From: Larix kaempferi
Lineage: Eukaryota; Streptophyta; Pinopsida; Pinales; Pinaceae
Assembly: GCA_027924585.1 (NCBI GenBank)
Contig: BSBM01000425.1
Coordinates: 62,001 to 126,000, forward strand
Reading direction: 5' to 3'
Length of the DNA stretch: 64,000 bases
Of this stretch, positions 46,989 to 58,253 are shown piece after piece. Under the pieces are notes generated by a model that saw only the letters and a list, made by a program, of their open reading frames with translations, was not told the DNA's origin and ran no database searches. The position numbers were made by a program, and so were the translations under genes. How positions within the stretch are numbered: the stretch's first letter is position 1; every line of letters begins with the position of its first letter.

Positions 46989-49018
46989 AGTTTCTCGCTC
47001 AAATGAACAAGAAGTTCCCTAAGGCAAACTAAAAACAAGTAGCACAAAGAGCACACCACTAAAAAAAGGTCCTAAGTAAATCAAACCAGGCAAACAGATG
47101 CCTTCCGGAGAAGAGTCTGGGATGATGAGGGCCCAGAACAGATCAACGAAGGATGAAGGACAGTTACCCGGGGTCCACAATACAATGACTAAGGGTGCAA
47201 GCGCTGGAATCACCCAACCGCCCTCCCAAAGACCTGCAAGGGATTTCCTCCCACGTCTGTCCTAGGTACAGCAGATATACCCTCCGCTGTCACCTGTGTA
47301 TGAACCTAGAGTCTGATACTAAGGATACCACAACACCGAAAACTCCTGGGGGAACAGTCACCGGTCAAATCAGAAAGCGTGGGCAGGGTAGCTAAGCCCG
47401 AAACTCGAAAGAGTCCCCAATACACAATCCGATCCTGGCGTATGCTCGAACAGAAAGTAGGAGGGGTATTCCCACAAACTGATCTCACATTGACCTACTG
47501 CATATGCTCCCAGGCAAATTTTGAGTGAGGTGGGTTTGCCTAATGATAGTCTCACTACGATTTTTGTGCAATGTGTGATCTTGGGTGGTTTAAGGTGTTT
47601 TAAACCCAAGATCCTAACCAAAACTAGTTGGTGTAGTGTAACCTAGAAAAGAAAATGTTGCTAGTTCATTTTATTAGAGTTCATTTTAAAGGTTACTTGA
47701 TTACTCAAAAAGGTAGTGGGTGTGTGAGAGTGGTTATAACAGAAATGGAGTACTGAAAATGAAATATTTACCACCAAACAAATCTTTTTCTTTTCAATGC
47801 AAGTCTTAAAATTCTGATCTAGAATGCATGTGCAAATGCAATTTTTTAATCTTTTGAATGCAAAAAGGGTAAAAATAAAGTCTAAATGTACAAAAGTAAA
47901 CTGAAAACCTAAAAATGCAGCTACTCAAACCAAAAAGTATGCAAAAGAAAACTTGTTCTTTTTTATGCAAAGCACTCTAAACTCTTTTAAGCCACTTGCA
48001 AGGTACTCTATTTAGAAAATGAATTAAAATTCTTTATGCTTTTCAAAGGTAAGAAACAAAAACTGAAACTAACCTACTATCAAAGCAAAGCAAATAAACT
48101 TTCAGGTTCTCTTTATGAAACAGTAAAAGCTACCAAATATGACTTTCAAATTCTTATTGATGTAAGCATGCCAAACATTGGGAAAAGAGTACAAAAACTA
48201 CTTTTAGACCCAAACGAAGCAAATGACCTACGAAGAAGTATGGTTTGGTAAAGTCAGGTCTGCACGTAAACAATGCAAACAAGGTCTTGAACAACAGCCA
48301 AAACACTTGAGCTTTCACTACAAAAGAAAAACTAAAAGCATAAGGGAGGACAAGAAACCAACCTAAAAGAGAAATTTCACTCAAATAGATACAAACAGGG
48401 TCAAAAAGACTCAAGAGGTTACAAATCCAGTGGAAATGGGGCAAGCAAGTTCAATCAGACTCAAAATAGGGTACAAAACACCAAACAGGGCCACAACCCC
48501 CCAACTTAAGTCAACAAACCCCAAAGCTTTCCAAACAAGCCCAAAATGATCAAAAGAGGTTCAAATCATGAATGTAGGATCAATACAAGGATGGGCGACC
48601 ACTTACAGGGATTTAACACAGACCTAAGGTCATCAGGGACCCCAAAAAATGCAGCCACAGCCCTAGATTTGGGTCCACAACCCAAAAACTCAAAAATTTC
48701 AAACCCAGATTTTGAGCGCTACTGTGTATGAAGGAAACTAGCGCTCATAGCAGTATGGGCGCTACTGTGAAAAGGAAAAGTAGCGTATGGGCGCTACTGT
48801 GTGGTACAAACAGTAGCGTACAAGAAAAAAAAGTCTAAAAAACGGGGTTAAAACCCCCAAACTGGGTCCACAAAGGTTTGCAAGGGTTGGGAAGGGTCTG
48901 TAAAAAAGCCCAGGAGGGTCAAACAGAGCCTACTAACTGATCCTAATCAAGAAAATGAACAAAGACCATCAAACAAGACTGAAGAAATGACCTTGGATAC
49001 CCCTAAGCAGTTAGGCTG
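46989..49018 (-). other. Leader, unit B
   Basis: Collinear with unit A. Hairpin at 47577-47613; motif cluster at 48716-48821. One base is missing near 48661 (CAGCCCTAG against CAGCCCCTAG), which explains the 8158-bp spacing here. Confidence 0.7.
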
Positions 49019-49036
49019 TCCCCAGCGGAGTCGCCA
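49019..49036 (-). other. Primer-binding site, unit B
   Basis: TGGCGACTCCGCTGGGGA on the - strand, identical to unit A. Confidence 0.8.
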
Positions 49037-49039
49037 TTC

Positions 49040-50094
49040 TGTTGTGGGGAAAATGCACCTATAGTTCAGGGGAGAAACTACCAACTTACGGTGATAAAGA
49101 TAGACTAACAAGCATTCTGCAAGTACAACAAATAAATGAAGAGATTAGGGTTTAGATATGTAGGAACCTCATTCAGAAGGTTGATCCTAGCTTTGCCTCC
49201 TTCGCTCTTCAATGCTTATCCACTGTCGCAATGCCCAGACCTGCAAAACAACTTGATACCTTTCTCAAATACATTTGACTACACATATAAGACTGATATT
49301 CATAATAGAAGAAGACATCAGATGATAAACAAACTGTAATCAAATCCAAGACACATTAATAGGTCATATTTGGAAAGAGAAGAACGTCTGATCTTTATTA
49401 ATGAATGAAAGCAAGTACATACAATTATACCTTCCTTCAAGCTTGGCACTTCACGAAACCTAGATTCAAGATCTCCTGCTTCCGTTCTCCAAGGATCCCA
49501 GCCTCTAAGCAATTGTACTAGGGTTTACCAAAACTGAAGCACAAGAGAGGGGGATGAAGGTCTCCATTCCTCCAGCATAACTTTGCAATTAGGCTTGCTC
49601 CCCTCACATGACCCTTCTACCCTCCTTATATAGTCAATGAGGAAGAGGAAAAGAAGTTACAACCGCTCAAGAGGTTTCCCAACCAACTTAACTTACTCGA
49701 ATTTCGAGATTTTGACCAAAACAGGTGTGTACTCTACTCTATAGTAGACAAAGTCGCGTACATATGGCAATGGGTGCTACTTTGAATGAGGTAAAGTCGC
49801 GTACACACGCTACTATTATAACAGTAGAGTCGCGCTCATAGTGAAAAATGGCCAAAAACAGGCTTTTCTGCTCATTTTCAGGAGATGGTTTGGTCTGGAA
49901 AAATGTTCCTAAGGGTCATATACATCAAATGGGTCAAGAATGAGGTAATTTCAACCATTTTTAGTGTCCCAAATGACTCCTCCATCCACAATTGTCCTGT
50001 TGTGTGACTGAACTTGATCTCAAGAAGTGTCGTCATGCGACCAAAGGAAACAAGTGTCGTCACGGACGGAGAGGTGTCATTTCAAGCTATAACA
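49040..50094 (-). repeat. LTR C
   Basis: 1055 bp, shared between units B and C. TATA box at 49624-49633 (- strand). Confidence 0.93.
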
Positions 50095-52215
50095 GATGCC
50101 CCCTAATGTATGAGGTCAGAGGGAGTACGGGAAACGATGGCCGAAATGCATTATAAATAATAATAAAGAGTTGAATCATGGAGGAACGGAGAAACCAAGA
50201 ATCATAGGCTCAAATGAAGTACCTGAAAGCAAAGGCAAAGTCAGACAAACTTATCCATGGGGTAACTGTCCATGTTCAAATGGTGGAACATGATCTCCAA
50301 GAGGATACAATAATGATCCAAGATACTGATGCATATATCATGGCCACTAAAATACAAGCGTGGATCCATGAGGAACATAAGTGTAAACATAGCCACAGAA
50401 ATACAAGGTGGATCTATGTCAAAACTGGAGAACATAGCCATAGAGAACAAGCTGGATCTATGTCTCATCACGAGCCAAAAAGAGTGTGGCTCAGTCTTGC
50501 GCAACTTGGGTGATAACATAAATGAGGTGATGCTATCGAGGATCCCAAGGTCTTCATCCAAAAACAACCCAAGGTACAAACCTATCCATGCGAATAAATG
50601 AGCTGTTGTCGAACATGGGAGGTATCGTTTGATTACCGGTCATTGATGTATACCGTTAACAAACGCGAGGGTGTCCACCAATAATGAAAATGGAACCCAA
50701 GGTACCTAGTACATTCAAGCAAGTGCGAATAGATGGTCTTGCCGTCGAACACTTGAAGAATCCATCGGATAGGAGACATTGATGTATTCCCATCTATCCA
50801 ATAGCGAGGGAAACTGCCACTAATGACTGCAATCCCCAAGGTACTAACCGAAACTCTAAACTTCATTCCCAGAGCACAATGAGTTGAAGTCGATGGGAAG
50901 AAGTCCGTTGGAAAGGAGGCCTTAATGCATCCTCCATCATCCAACACGAGGGACACTCAACAGGTATGAGCTGATTTGAAGTAGGACTGAACACATGATG
51001 AAACAAACGGACACCAAGGAATGGCCGACACATGAGGTCAAGGCAACTGCAGAATGGCCGACACAGGTTATATCCTTGAACAGTGAGCACGACACAAGAG
51101 TGACTTAGGCAGCTTGGAACACAAAGGGACCACGATGCAAGTCTGCAATGTAGGAGACATTAACAGATTCTCCATATGAGTGGAAGACTAACCAAATGGA
51201 GGAGTAGGAACTCTGAGATCAAGTTTACCCTAAGGCCAATGCTAGAACCCAACTTGTTTGATAGACTCAAAACAGGTGCTTTGTTCAAGGAAATAGTTGA
51301 CTTGCTGCCATCATATTGAAAGATATTTTGACATTCTTCCCTTCCCTTTCCTTTGTCATTTTTTAACGAGCTTGACAAAGAACTAAAGCATGCTTGACGG
51401 TATTTTCATATTTAAGGAGTCTGAAAAACCTAGAAGAAAACTCCATACACCTATCCGTGGATTTTATATCGAGCCTGGATTGGTCTGTGCTCGGCGGTGT
51501 TTTCTTGCTTATAGAGTTGAAAAACTTAAACAGTCCTCTATACACTTATCCGTGGATTTTATATCGAGCCCGGATTGGTATGTGCTCGCTTGGTGTTTTC
51601 ACATTTCGAGAGTCTGAAAACCCTAAAGACGACTCCAAAGGTCCTTTTTCGTAAAGTTAGTCTCCTTCCCCGAAAAAGTGTAAAATGATGGAAGAAGAAC
51701 TCTTCTAGCGCATACAAGAGTATACCTAGAGTATACCTTTTCCGTAAATTATCCACCAAGGCCCGGAAAAGGGGTAATTCTATACCTAAGTGGATGTCAG
51801 TTCAGTTATTTTAACGAGCCCGAAAAGACAACTATGCTCGGCAAACTTTTCCTATTTAAGGAGTCTGAAAAGGGCTTAAAAGAACTCCATAGGGATCTTT
51901 TCCATAAAGGTTTAACGAGTCGGGAAAAGTAAACTCATGACCTCCTTACTGTTTTTAACGAGCTCAAAGGAGATAGGAATATGCTCACAACTTCCTTACT
52001 GTTTTTAACGAGCTCGAAGTGAAGATGAAAGAAATGCTCATAACCTACTTACTGTTTTTAACGAGCTCGAAGTGAAGGTAGAAGAATGCTCGTAGCCTCC
52101 TTACTGTTTTTAACGAGCTCGAAGGAAAGGTGGAAGACTGCTCGTAACCTACTTACTATTTTTAACGAGCTCGAAGTGAAGGCAGAAGAATGCTCGAAAT
52201 GGGAAGAGACGAGTG
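50095..52215 (-). other. PPT and 3' region, unit C
   Basis: PPT at about 50098-50107. Same repeat mosaic as in unit A. Confidence 0.75.
51939..52197 (-). repeat. ~55-60-bp tandem repeat, 5 units (unit C)
   Basis: Same five units as in the other copies. Confidence 0.88.
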
Positions 52216-55146
52216 TCAGTGACATGCAAAACTAGCTCCAAGCGCATGGAACAAAGCTATGCCTAATGCAAGGAACATGGGCAAGATAAGGACACTCAGG
52301 GTGTGTCTCCTCCAGGTAAAAGGTGTCAAATTGAAAAGGCAAAATGATACAGGGCTTAGCGGAAATGAGATCAGAGATGGAGGCTTATACAACGGGCTAA
52401 AAGCATGGAAGCCGGCTTCAGGCTCATTAGCGCAAGCGGGATCATAATAGATGCATATGCAATTTGAACACAAAGATGGGAGCCTTATCAGGGATGGCCA
52501 GAAATATGTGAGGAAGAAAGATATGAGGCTTCTTCTCAAAGTCATGGTAAATCTAAAAAGGCTCCCGATCCTATGAGAAAAACTCAGCATGGGCACCAGA
52601 ATGGCATAAGGGTGCTGACTAGGGTGACCCATGTTAGGTAGGCTCTGCTGTCGGACTGGTGCACAATGCATAAAGAGATGGCTAACACACCAATATCCAA
52701 CAGGTTCGACCCTATGGCGAATTCGGATGGCAAAAGGTTCAAATGCAACATAACAGCGGGGAAGCCTAAACCTATATGCAAGGTTCCGAATATACCTGAC
52801 ATGGTTGCACAAGGTGTCGAAAAGGACCAGTAAGCAAGTATACATCCAGCTAAGAATCCTGTCTCCAAGAAACATTAGTACCGGGATCATATCTAAAACA
52901 TATGTAAAGGAAGACCCGATACAAGTCACTGTGGTAGAAATACTTTCAACTTCACTATCATCAACAGCAGGCATAAACAAAGCAGAGTTTTCGAATGAAG
53001 ACTCTATGGTGTCCAAGCCCGAGGACTTACAATCAACAAGATCAAATTCAGGATGAAGATCAAAGTTGAAGGACATGATGGAATCTGCAGAAACAAATTC
53101 ATGATCACGGGAGTTGAAAATTCTAGAAGCAGAATCAAACTCAGCAGGAACACCGATTTGCGGATCTATAGGAAAGTCCAAAGACTCAATAGTAGGAAGA
53201 TCAAACTTTAAGGTCAAACCGGGGCTGGACATAACTGCGACTGGATCAACATCCAAGTGAATGGAAGACTGTACTATAGACTCTAGGAAAACTTCATCGG
53301 AAGGAAGTATATCATCCCAGATAGAATACATATCTAAACATTCAGATGGAGGTGTCACTTGGTCAAAAGCTGGGACCAAGTCCCGAGAAGGTAAGCATGA
53401 ACTCAGAGACTTCTTCTCAGTAGCAGTTGAACTCAAGGAACAATATGCCACATGAGGCGCATGTGACATAGTAGTGCCTAATGACGAGGGATCAGACTGG
53501 TCTACAGATGGGTAATAAGGAGGATCAACGAATGCAAGCTGGTCGATGGTGACAATGTTTTCGTTATGAGGGAAATGCATCACACGAAAAAGCGTAGACA
53601 CCACAGCATGCATAGCATAAACGTAATCACGCCTGAGGATCATATCAAAGTCCATAGGGTCCTTTAGAACCATAAAATCAACTAAGACTGTTTTTCCACC
53701 CAAGGTAACAGGTGCCTGACGGAGGAATCCGATCGGTTCACTAGGTCTTCTATCGAAGGTCAACGGCCAATTAGCAGCTGGAAAAAAATTAGGGAATCCC
53801 AAATCTCTCCAAGCATAAGCGGATAAGATACTAACAGAAGCACCTTCATCAACAATACATCGATCAACCGTATGGTTCCAGATATCAACCTTTATCTGAA
53901 AAGGTGTCGAAGAAGGAAGACGAGGCTTGGCTAGACTATTCCAATCAAAGGAAACAATCCTAGGGCTTGGTAGGGGTTCACATGGCACAGATGAAGTGCC
54001 CCCTTTTTCAGGAACATCCAAACTGGTAATGCAGAAGACTTCAGTAGTAGGTGCATCAATCTCTGAAGGACTGATGGGATCGGTCGAAGATTGCATCGAT
54101 TCAATCACTTCACTCTCCGAAGGAAGAGTGGGGTCGACCAAAGATTGCATTGGTTCAACCACTTTATCAACCAAAGGTTGATCTGGCTGCAGGGAATCTA
54201 TAGACAACTCAGGAACAGAGGTTCCTTCAGACATGGACCACACTCTTCGTACCTCTGGAATGGCAGGGCATCGGTGAGTAAGGTGATCTCCCTTACAAAG
54301 TTTACAAGGGAACTTTTGTTTCCGTCCTATAGGTTTAGACTCCTTTACAACGTCAGTACTCTCAGCATGACTAGCATTGGCTGACAGCTTGCCCCCAGCA
54401 TGACTCACAGAGGCTGGTTGCTCAGAAGCAGAAGACTTTTGAACTAAGGACCACACTTTTTGCACTTCTGGAAGTATAGGGCACAAGTAAGTAAGGTGGT
54501 CTCCCTCGCAAAACTTACAAGGGAACTTAAGCTTCTGTTTGTTGGGTTTGTCGACAATGTCAACTCCCTCAGCATGACTTGCAGTGGCTGATCTGGTATC
54601 TCCAGTATGACTCACAGGAACTGGTGACTTGTCATTAATATGAATAGCAGTGATCAATGACGTGTCCTCAACATGACTGACAGTGGTTGAAGACAAACTT
54701 TCAGTATGATTTTCAGTGACTAAAAGTTTTCTCCCAGCATGACCTCCAGAGGCTGGGTGGGTGCCCCCTGCATGATCTGCAGAGGCAGGGTGCTTGCCCC
54801 CTTGTTTTGGCATCTTATTCCTATTCTTCCCCCGTCTATTCCTTTTAGACTGCTGGTTACTAGTATTGCTACTTTCACCACATGAGGTAGAAGGAGGAGG
54901 AGAAGATGTTACTGGCAAAGGAGGCACAGGGTTCTGATGCTCTTGATTTGAGGTGCTCACAAAAGAAGCGTCAGGAGCAAGCAAGGCATTCGGAGTGGAA
55001 AACAACCAAACCGGCAGCCCAATAGTGAATCCAGGAAGATTCAGAGTAGCCATTAAGGGAGCACCAATGTTTCCAATGAATGGAACAGCACAAGGATCCC
55101 CCGGAACAGGGGTACCTTGATTGGCACTCGTCGGAATGCTAGACAT
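52216..55146 (-). CDS. Gag/protease-like protein, unit C (only intact copy, 976 aa)
   Basis: Starts MSSIPTSANQG. Residues 1-100 are Pro/Ser-rich without a recognisable Gag core; 101-112 are very basic (KRNRRGKNRNK). Residues ~118-192 hold a degenerate ~11-residue repeat built on Ser-His-x-x-(Asp/Gly). Two zinc knuckles of form C-x2-C-x3-H-x4-C follow at C210-C222 and C281-C293 (FPCKxCxGDHLT). The retropepsin-like domain covers about 416-535, with IVDEGAS at 431-437 (Asp433; DEG where DSG/DTG is usual), then TLGGKTV and a DYVYAM block. The last ~430 residues are acidic, then include hydrophobic stretches (about 740-770 and 950-976). No RT, RNase H or INT. It is likely an RNA-binding, particle-associated protein used in trans by an autonomous relative; protease activity is uncertain. 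Confidence 0.82.
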   Translation of the reverse strand: MSSIPTSANQGTPVPGDPCAVPFIGNIGAPLMATLNLPGFTIGLPVWLFSTPNALLAPDASFVSTSNQEHQNPVPPLPVTSSPPPSTSCGESSNTSNQQSKRNRRGKNRNKMPKQGGKHPASADHAGGTHPASGGHAGRKLLVTENHTESLSSTTVSHVEDTSLITAIHINDKSPVPVSHTGDTRSATASHAEGVDIVDKPNKQKLKFPCKFCEGDHLTYLCPILPEVQKVWSLVQKSSASEQPASVSHAGGKLSANASHAESTDVVKESKPIGRKQKFPCKLCKGDHLTHRCPAIPEVRRVWSMSEGTSVPELSIDSLQPDQPLVDKVVEPMQSLVDPTLPSESEVIESMQSSTDPISPSEIDAPTTEVFCITSLDVPEKGGTSSVPCEPLPSPRIVSFDWNSLAKPRLPSSTPFQIKVDIWNHTVDRCIVDEGASVSILSAYAWRDLGFPNFFPAANWPLTFDRRPSEPIGFLRQAPVTLGGKTVLVDFMVLKDPMDFDMILRRDYVYAMHAVVSTLFRVMHFPHNENIVTIDQLAFVDPPYYPSVDQSDPSSLGTTMSHAPHVAYCSLSSTATEKKSLSSCLPSRDLVPAFDQVTPPSECLDMYSIWDDILPSDEVFLESIVQSSIHLDVDPVAVMSSPGLTLKFDLPTIESLDFPIDPQIGVPAEFDSASRIFNSRDHEFVSADSIMSFNFDLHPEFDLVDCKSSGLDTIESSFENSALFMPAVDDSEVESISTTVTCIGSSFTYVLDMIPVLMFLGDRILSWMYTCLLVLFDTLCNHVRYIRNLAYRFRLPRCYVAFEPFAIRIRHRVEPVGYWCVSHLFMHCAPVRQQSLPNMGHPSQHPYAILVPMLSFSHRIGSLFRFTMTLRRSLISFFLTYFWPSLIRLPSLCSNCICIYYDPACANEPEAGFHAFSPLYKPPSLISFPLSPVSFCLFNLTPFTWRRHTLSVLILPMFLALGIALFHALGASFACH

Positions 55147-57177
55147 AGTTTCTCGCTCAAATGAACAAGAAGTTCCCTAAGGCAAACTAAAAACAAGTAG
55201 CACAAAGAGCACACCACTAAAAAAAGGTCCTAAGTAAATCAAACCAGGCAAACAGATGCCTTCCGGAGAAGAGTCTGGGATGATGAGGGCCCAGAACAGA
55301 TCAACGAAGGATGAAGGACAGTTACCCGGGGTCTACAATACAATGACTAAGGGTGCAAGCGCTGGAATCACCCAACCGCCCTCCCAAAGACCTGCAAGGG
55401 ATTTCCTCCCACGTCTGTCCTAGGTACAGCAGATATACCCTCCGCTGTCACCTGTGTATGAACCTAGAGTCTGATACTAAGGATACCACAACACCGAAAA
55501 CTCCTGGGGGAACAGTCACCGGTCAAATCAGAAAGCGTGGGCAGGGTAGCTAAGCCCGAAACTCGAAAGAGTCCCCAATACGCAATCCGATCCTGGCGTA
55601 TGCTCGAACAGAAAGTAGGAGGGGTATTCCCACAAACTGATCTCACATTGACCTACTGCATATGCTCCCAGGCAAATTTTGAGTGAGGTGGGTTTGCCTA
55701 ATGATAGTCTCACTACGATTTTTGTGCAATGTGTGATCTTGGTTGGTTTAAGGTGTTTTAAACCCAAGATCCTAACCAAAACTAGTTGGTGTAGTGTAAC
55801 CTAGAAAAGAAAATGTTGCTAGTTCATTTTATTAGAGTTCATTTTAAAGGTTACTTGATTACTCAAAAAGGTAGTGGGTGTGTGAGAGTGGTTATAACAG
55901 AAATGGAGTACTGAAAATGAAATATTTACCACCAAACAAATCTTTTTCTTTTCAATGCAAGTCTTAAAATTCTGATCTAGAATGCATGTGCAAATGCAAT
56001 TTTTTAATCTTTTGAATGCAAAAAGGGTAAAAATAAAGTCTAAATGTACAAAAGTAAACTGAAAACCTAAAAATGCAGCTACTCAAACCAAAAAGTATGC
56101 AAAAGAAAACTTGTTCTTTTTTATGCAAAGCACTCTAAAATCTTTTAAGCCACTTGCAAGGTACTCTATTTAGAAAATGAATTAAAATTCTGTATGCTTT
56201 TCAAAGGTAAGAAACAAAAACTGAAACTAACCTACTATCAAAGCAAAGCAAAGAAACTTTCAGGTTCTCTTTATGAAACAGTAAAAGCTACCAAATATGA
56301 CTTTCAAATTCTTATTGATGTAAGCATGCCAAACATTGGGAAAAGAGTACAAAAACTACTTTTAGACCCAAACGAAGCAAATGACCTACGAAGAAGTATG
56401 GTTTGGTAAAGTCAGGTCTGCACGTAAACAATGCAAACAAGGTCTTGAACAACAGCCAAAACACTTGAGCTTTCACTACAAAAGAAAAACTAAAAGCATA
56501 AGGGAGGACAAGAAACCAACCTAAAAGAGAAATTTCACTCAAATAGATACAAACAGGGTCAAAAAGACTCAAGAGGTTTCAAATCCAGTGGAAATGGGGC
56601 AAGCAAGTTCAATCAGACTCAAAATAGGGTACAAAACACCAAACAGGTCCACAACCCCCCAACTTAAGTCAACAAACCCCAAAGCTTTCCAAACAAGCCC
56701 AAAATGATCAAAAGAGGTTCAAATCATGAATGTAGGATCAATACAAGGATGGGCGACCACTTACAGGGATTTAACACAGACCTAAGGTCATCAGGGACCC
56801 CAAAAAATGCAGCCACAGCCCCTAGATTTGGGTCCACAACCCAAAAACTCAAAAATTTCAAACCCAGATTTTGAGCGCTACTGTGTATGAAGGAAACTAG
56901 CGCTCATAGCAGTATGGGCGCTACTGTGAAAAGGAAAAGTAGCGTATGGGCGCTACTGTGTGGTACAAACAGTAGCGTACAAGAAAAAAAAGTCTAAAAA
57001 ACGGGGTTAAAACCCCCAAACTGGGTCCACAAAGGTTTGCAAGGGTTGGGAAGGGTCTGTAAAAAAGCCCAGGAGGGTCAAACAGAGCCTACTAACTGAT
57101 CCTAATCAAGAAAATGAACAAAGACCATCAAACAAGACTGAAGAAATGACCTTGGATACCCCTAAGCAGTTAGGCTG
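55147..57177 (-). other. Leader, unit C
   Basis: Collinear with unit A. Hairpin at 55735-55771 with one stem mismatch (TTGGTTGG); motif cluster at 56875-56980. Confidence 0.7.
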
Positions 57178-57195
57178 TCCCCAGCGGAGTCGCCA
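57178..57195 (-). other. Primer-binding site, unit C
   Basis: TGGCGACTCCGCTGGGGA on the - strand, identical to units A and B. Confidence 0.8.
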
Positions 57196-57198
57196 TTC

Positions 57199-58253
57199 TG
57201 TTGTGGGGAAAATGCACCTATAGTTCAGGGGAGAAACTACCAACTTACGGTGATAAAGATAGACTAACAAGCATTCTGCAAGTACAACAAATAAATGAAG
57301 AGATTAGGGTTTAGATATGTAGGAACCTCATTCAGAAGGTTGATCCTAGCTTTGCCTCCTTCGCTCTTCAATGCTTATCCACTGTCGCAATGCCCAGACC
57401 TGCAAAACAACTTGATACCTTTCTCAAATACATTTGACTACACATATAAGACTGATATTCATAATAGAAGAAGACATCAGATGATAAACAAACTGTAATC
57501 AAATCCAAGACACATTAATAGGTCATATTTGGAAAGAGAAGAACGTCTGATCTTTATTAATGAATGAAAGCAAGTACATACAATTATACCTTCCTTCAAG
57601 CTTGGCACTTCACGAAACCTAGATTCAAGATCTCCTGATTCCGTTCTCCAAGGATCCCAGCCTCTAAGCAATTGTACTAGGGTTTACCAAAACTGAAGCA
57701 CAAGAGAGGGGGATGAAGGTCTCCATTCCTCCAGCATAACTTTGCAATTAGGCTTGCTCCCCTCACATGACCCTTCTACCCTCCTTATATAGTCAATGAG
57801 GAAGAGGAAAAGAAGTTACAACCGCTCAAGAGGTTTCCCAACCAACTTAACTTACTCGAATTTCGAGATTTTGACCAAAACAGGTGTGTACTCTACTCTA
57901 TAGTAGACAAAGTCGCGTACATATGGCAATGGGCGCTACTTTGAATGAGGTAAAGTTGCGTACACACGCTACTATTATAACAGTAGAGTCGCGCTCATAG
58001 TGAAAAATGGCCAAAAACAGGCTTTTCTGCTCATTTTCAGGAGATGGTTTGGTCTGGAAAAATGTTCCTAAGGGTCATATACATCAAATGGGTCAAGAAT
58101 GAGGTAATTTCAACCATTTTTAGTGTCCCAAATGACTCCTCCATCCACAATTGTCATGTTGTGTGACTGAACTTGATCTCAAGAAGTGTCGTCATGCGAC
58201 CAAAGGAAACAAGTGTCGTCACGGACGGAGAGGTGTCATTTCAAGCTATAACA
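57199..58253 (-). repeat. LTR D
   Basis: 1055 bp, shared between units C and D. TATA box at 57783-57792 (- strand). Confidence 0.93.

Noticed and set aside
52216-55146. Array ORF as a complete gag-pol
   Set aside because: No RT, RNase H or integrase motif in any frame of the internal region; only zinc knuckles and a protease-like domain.
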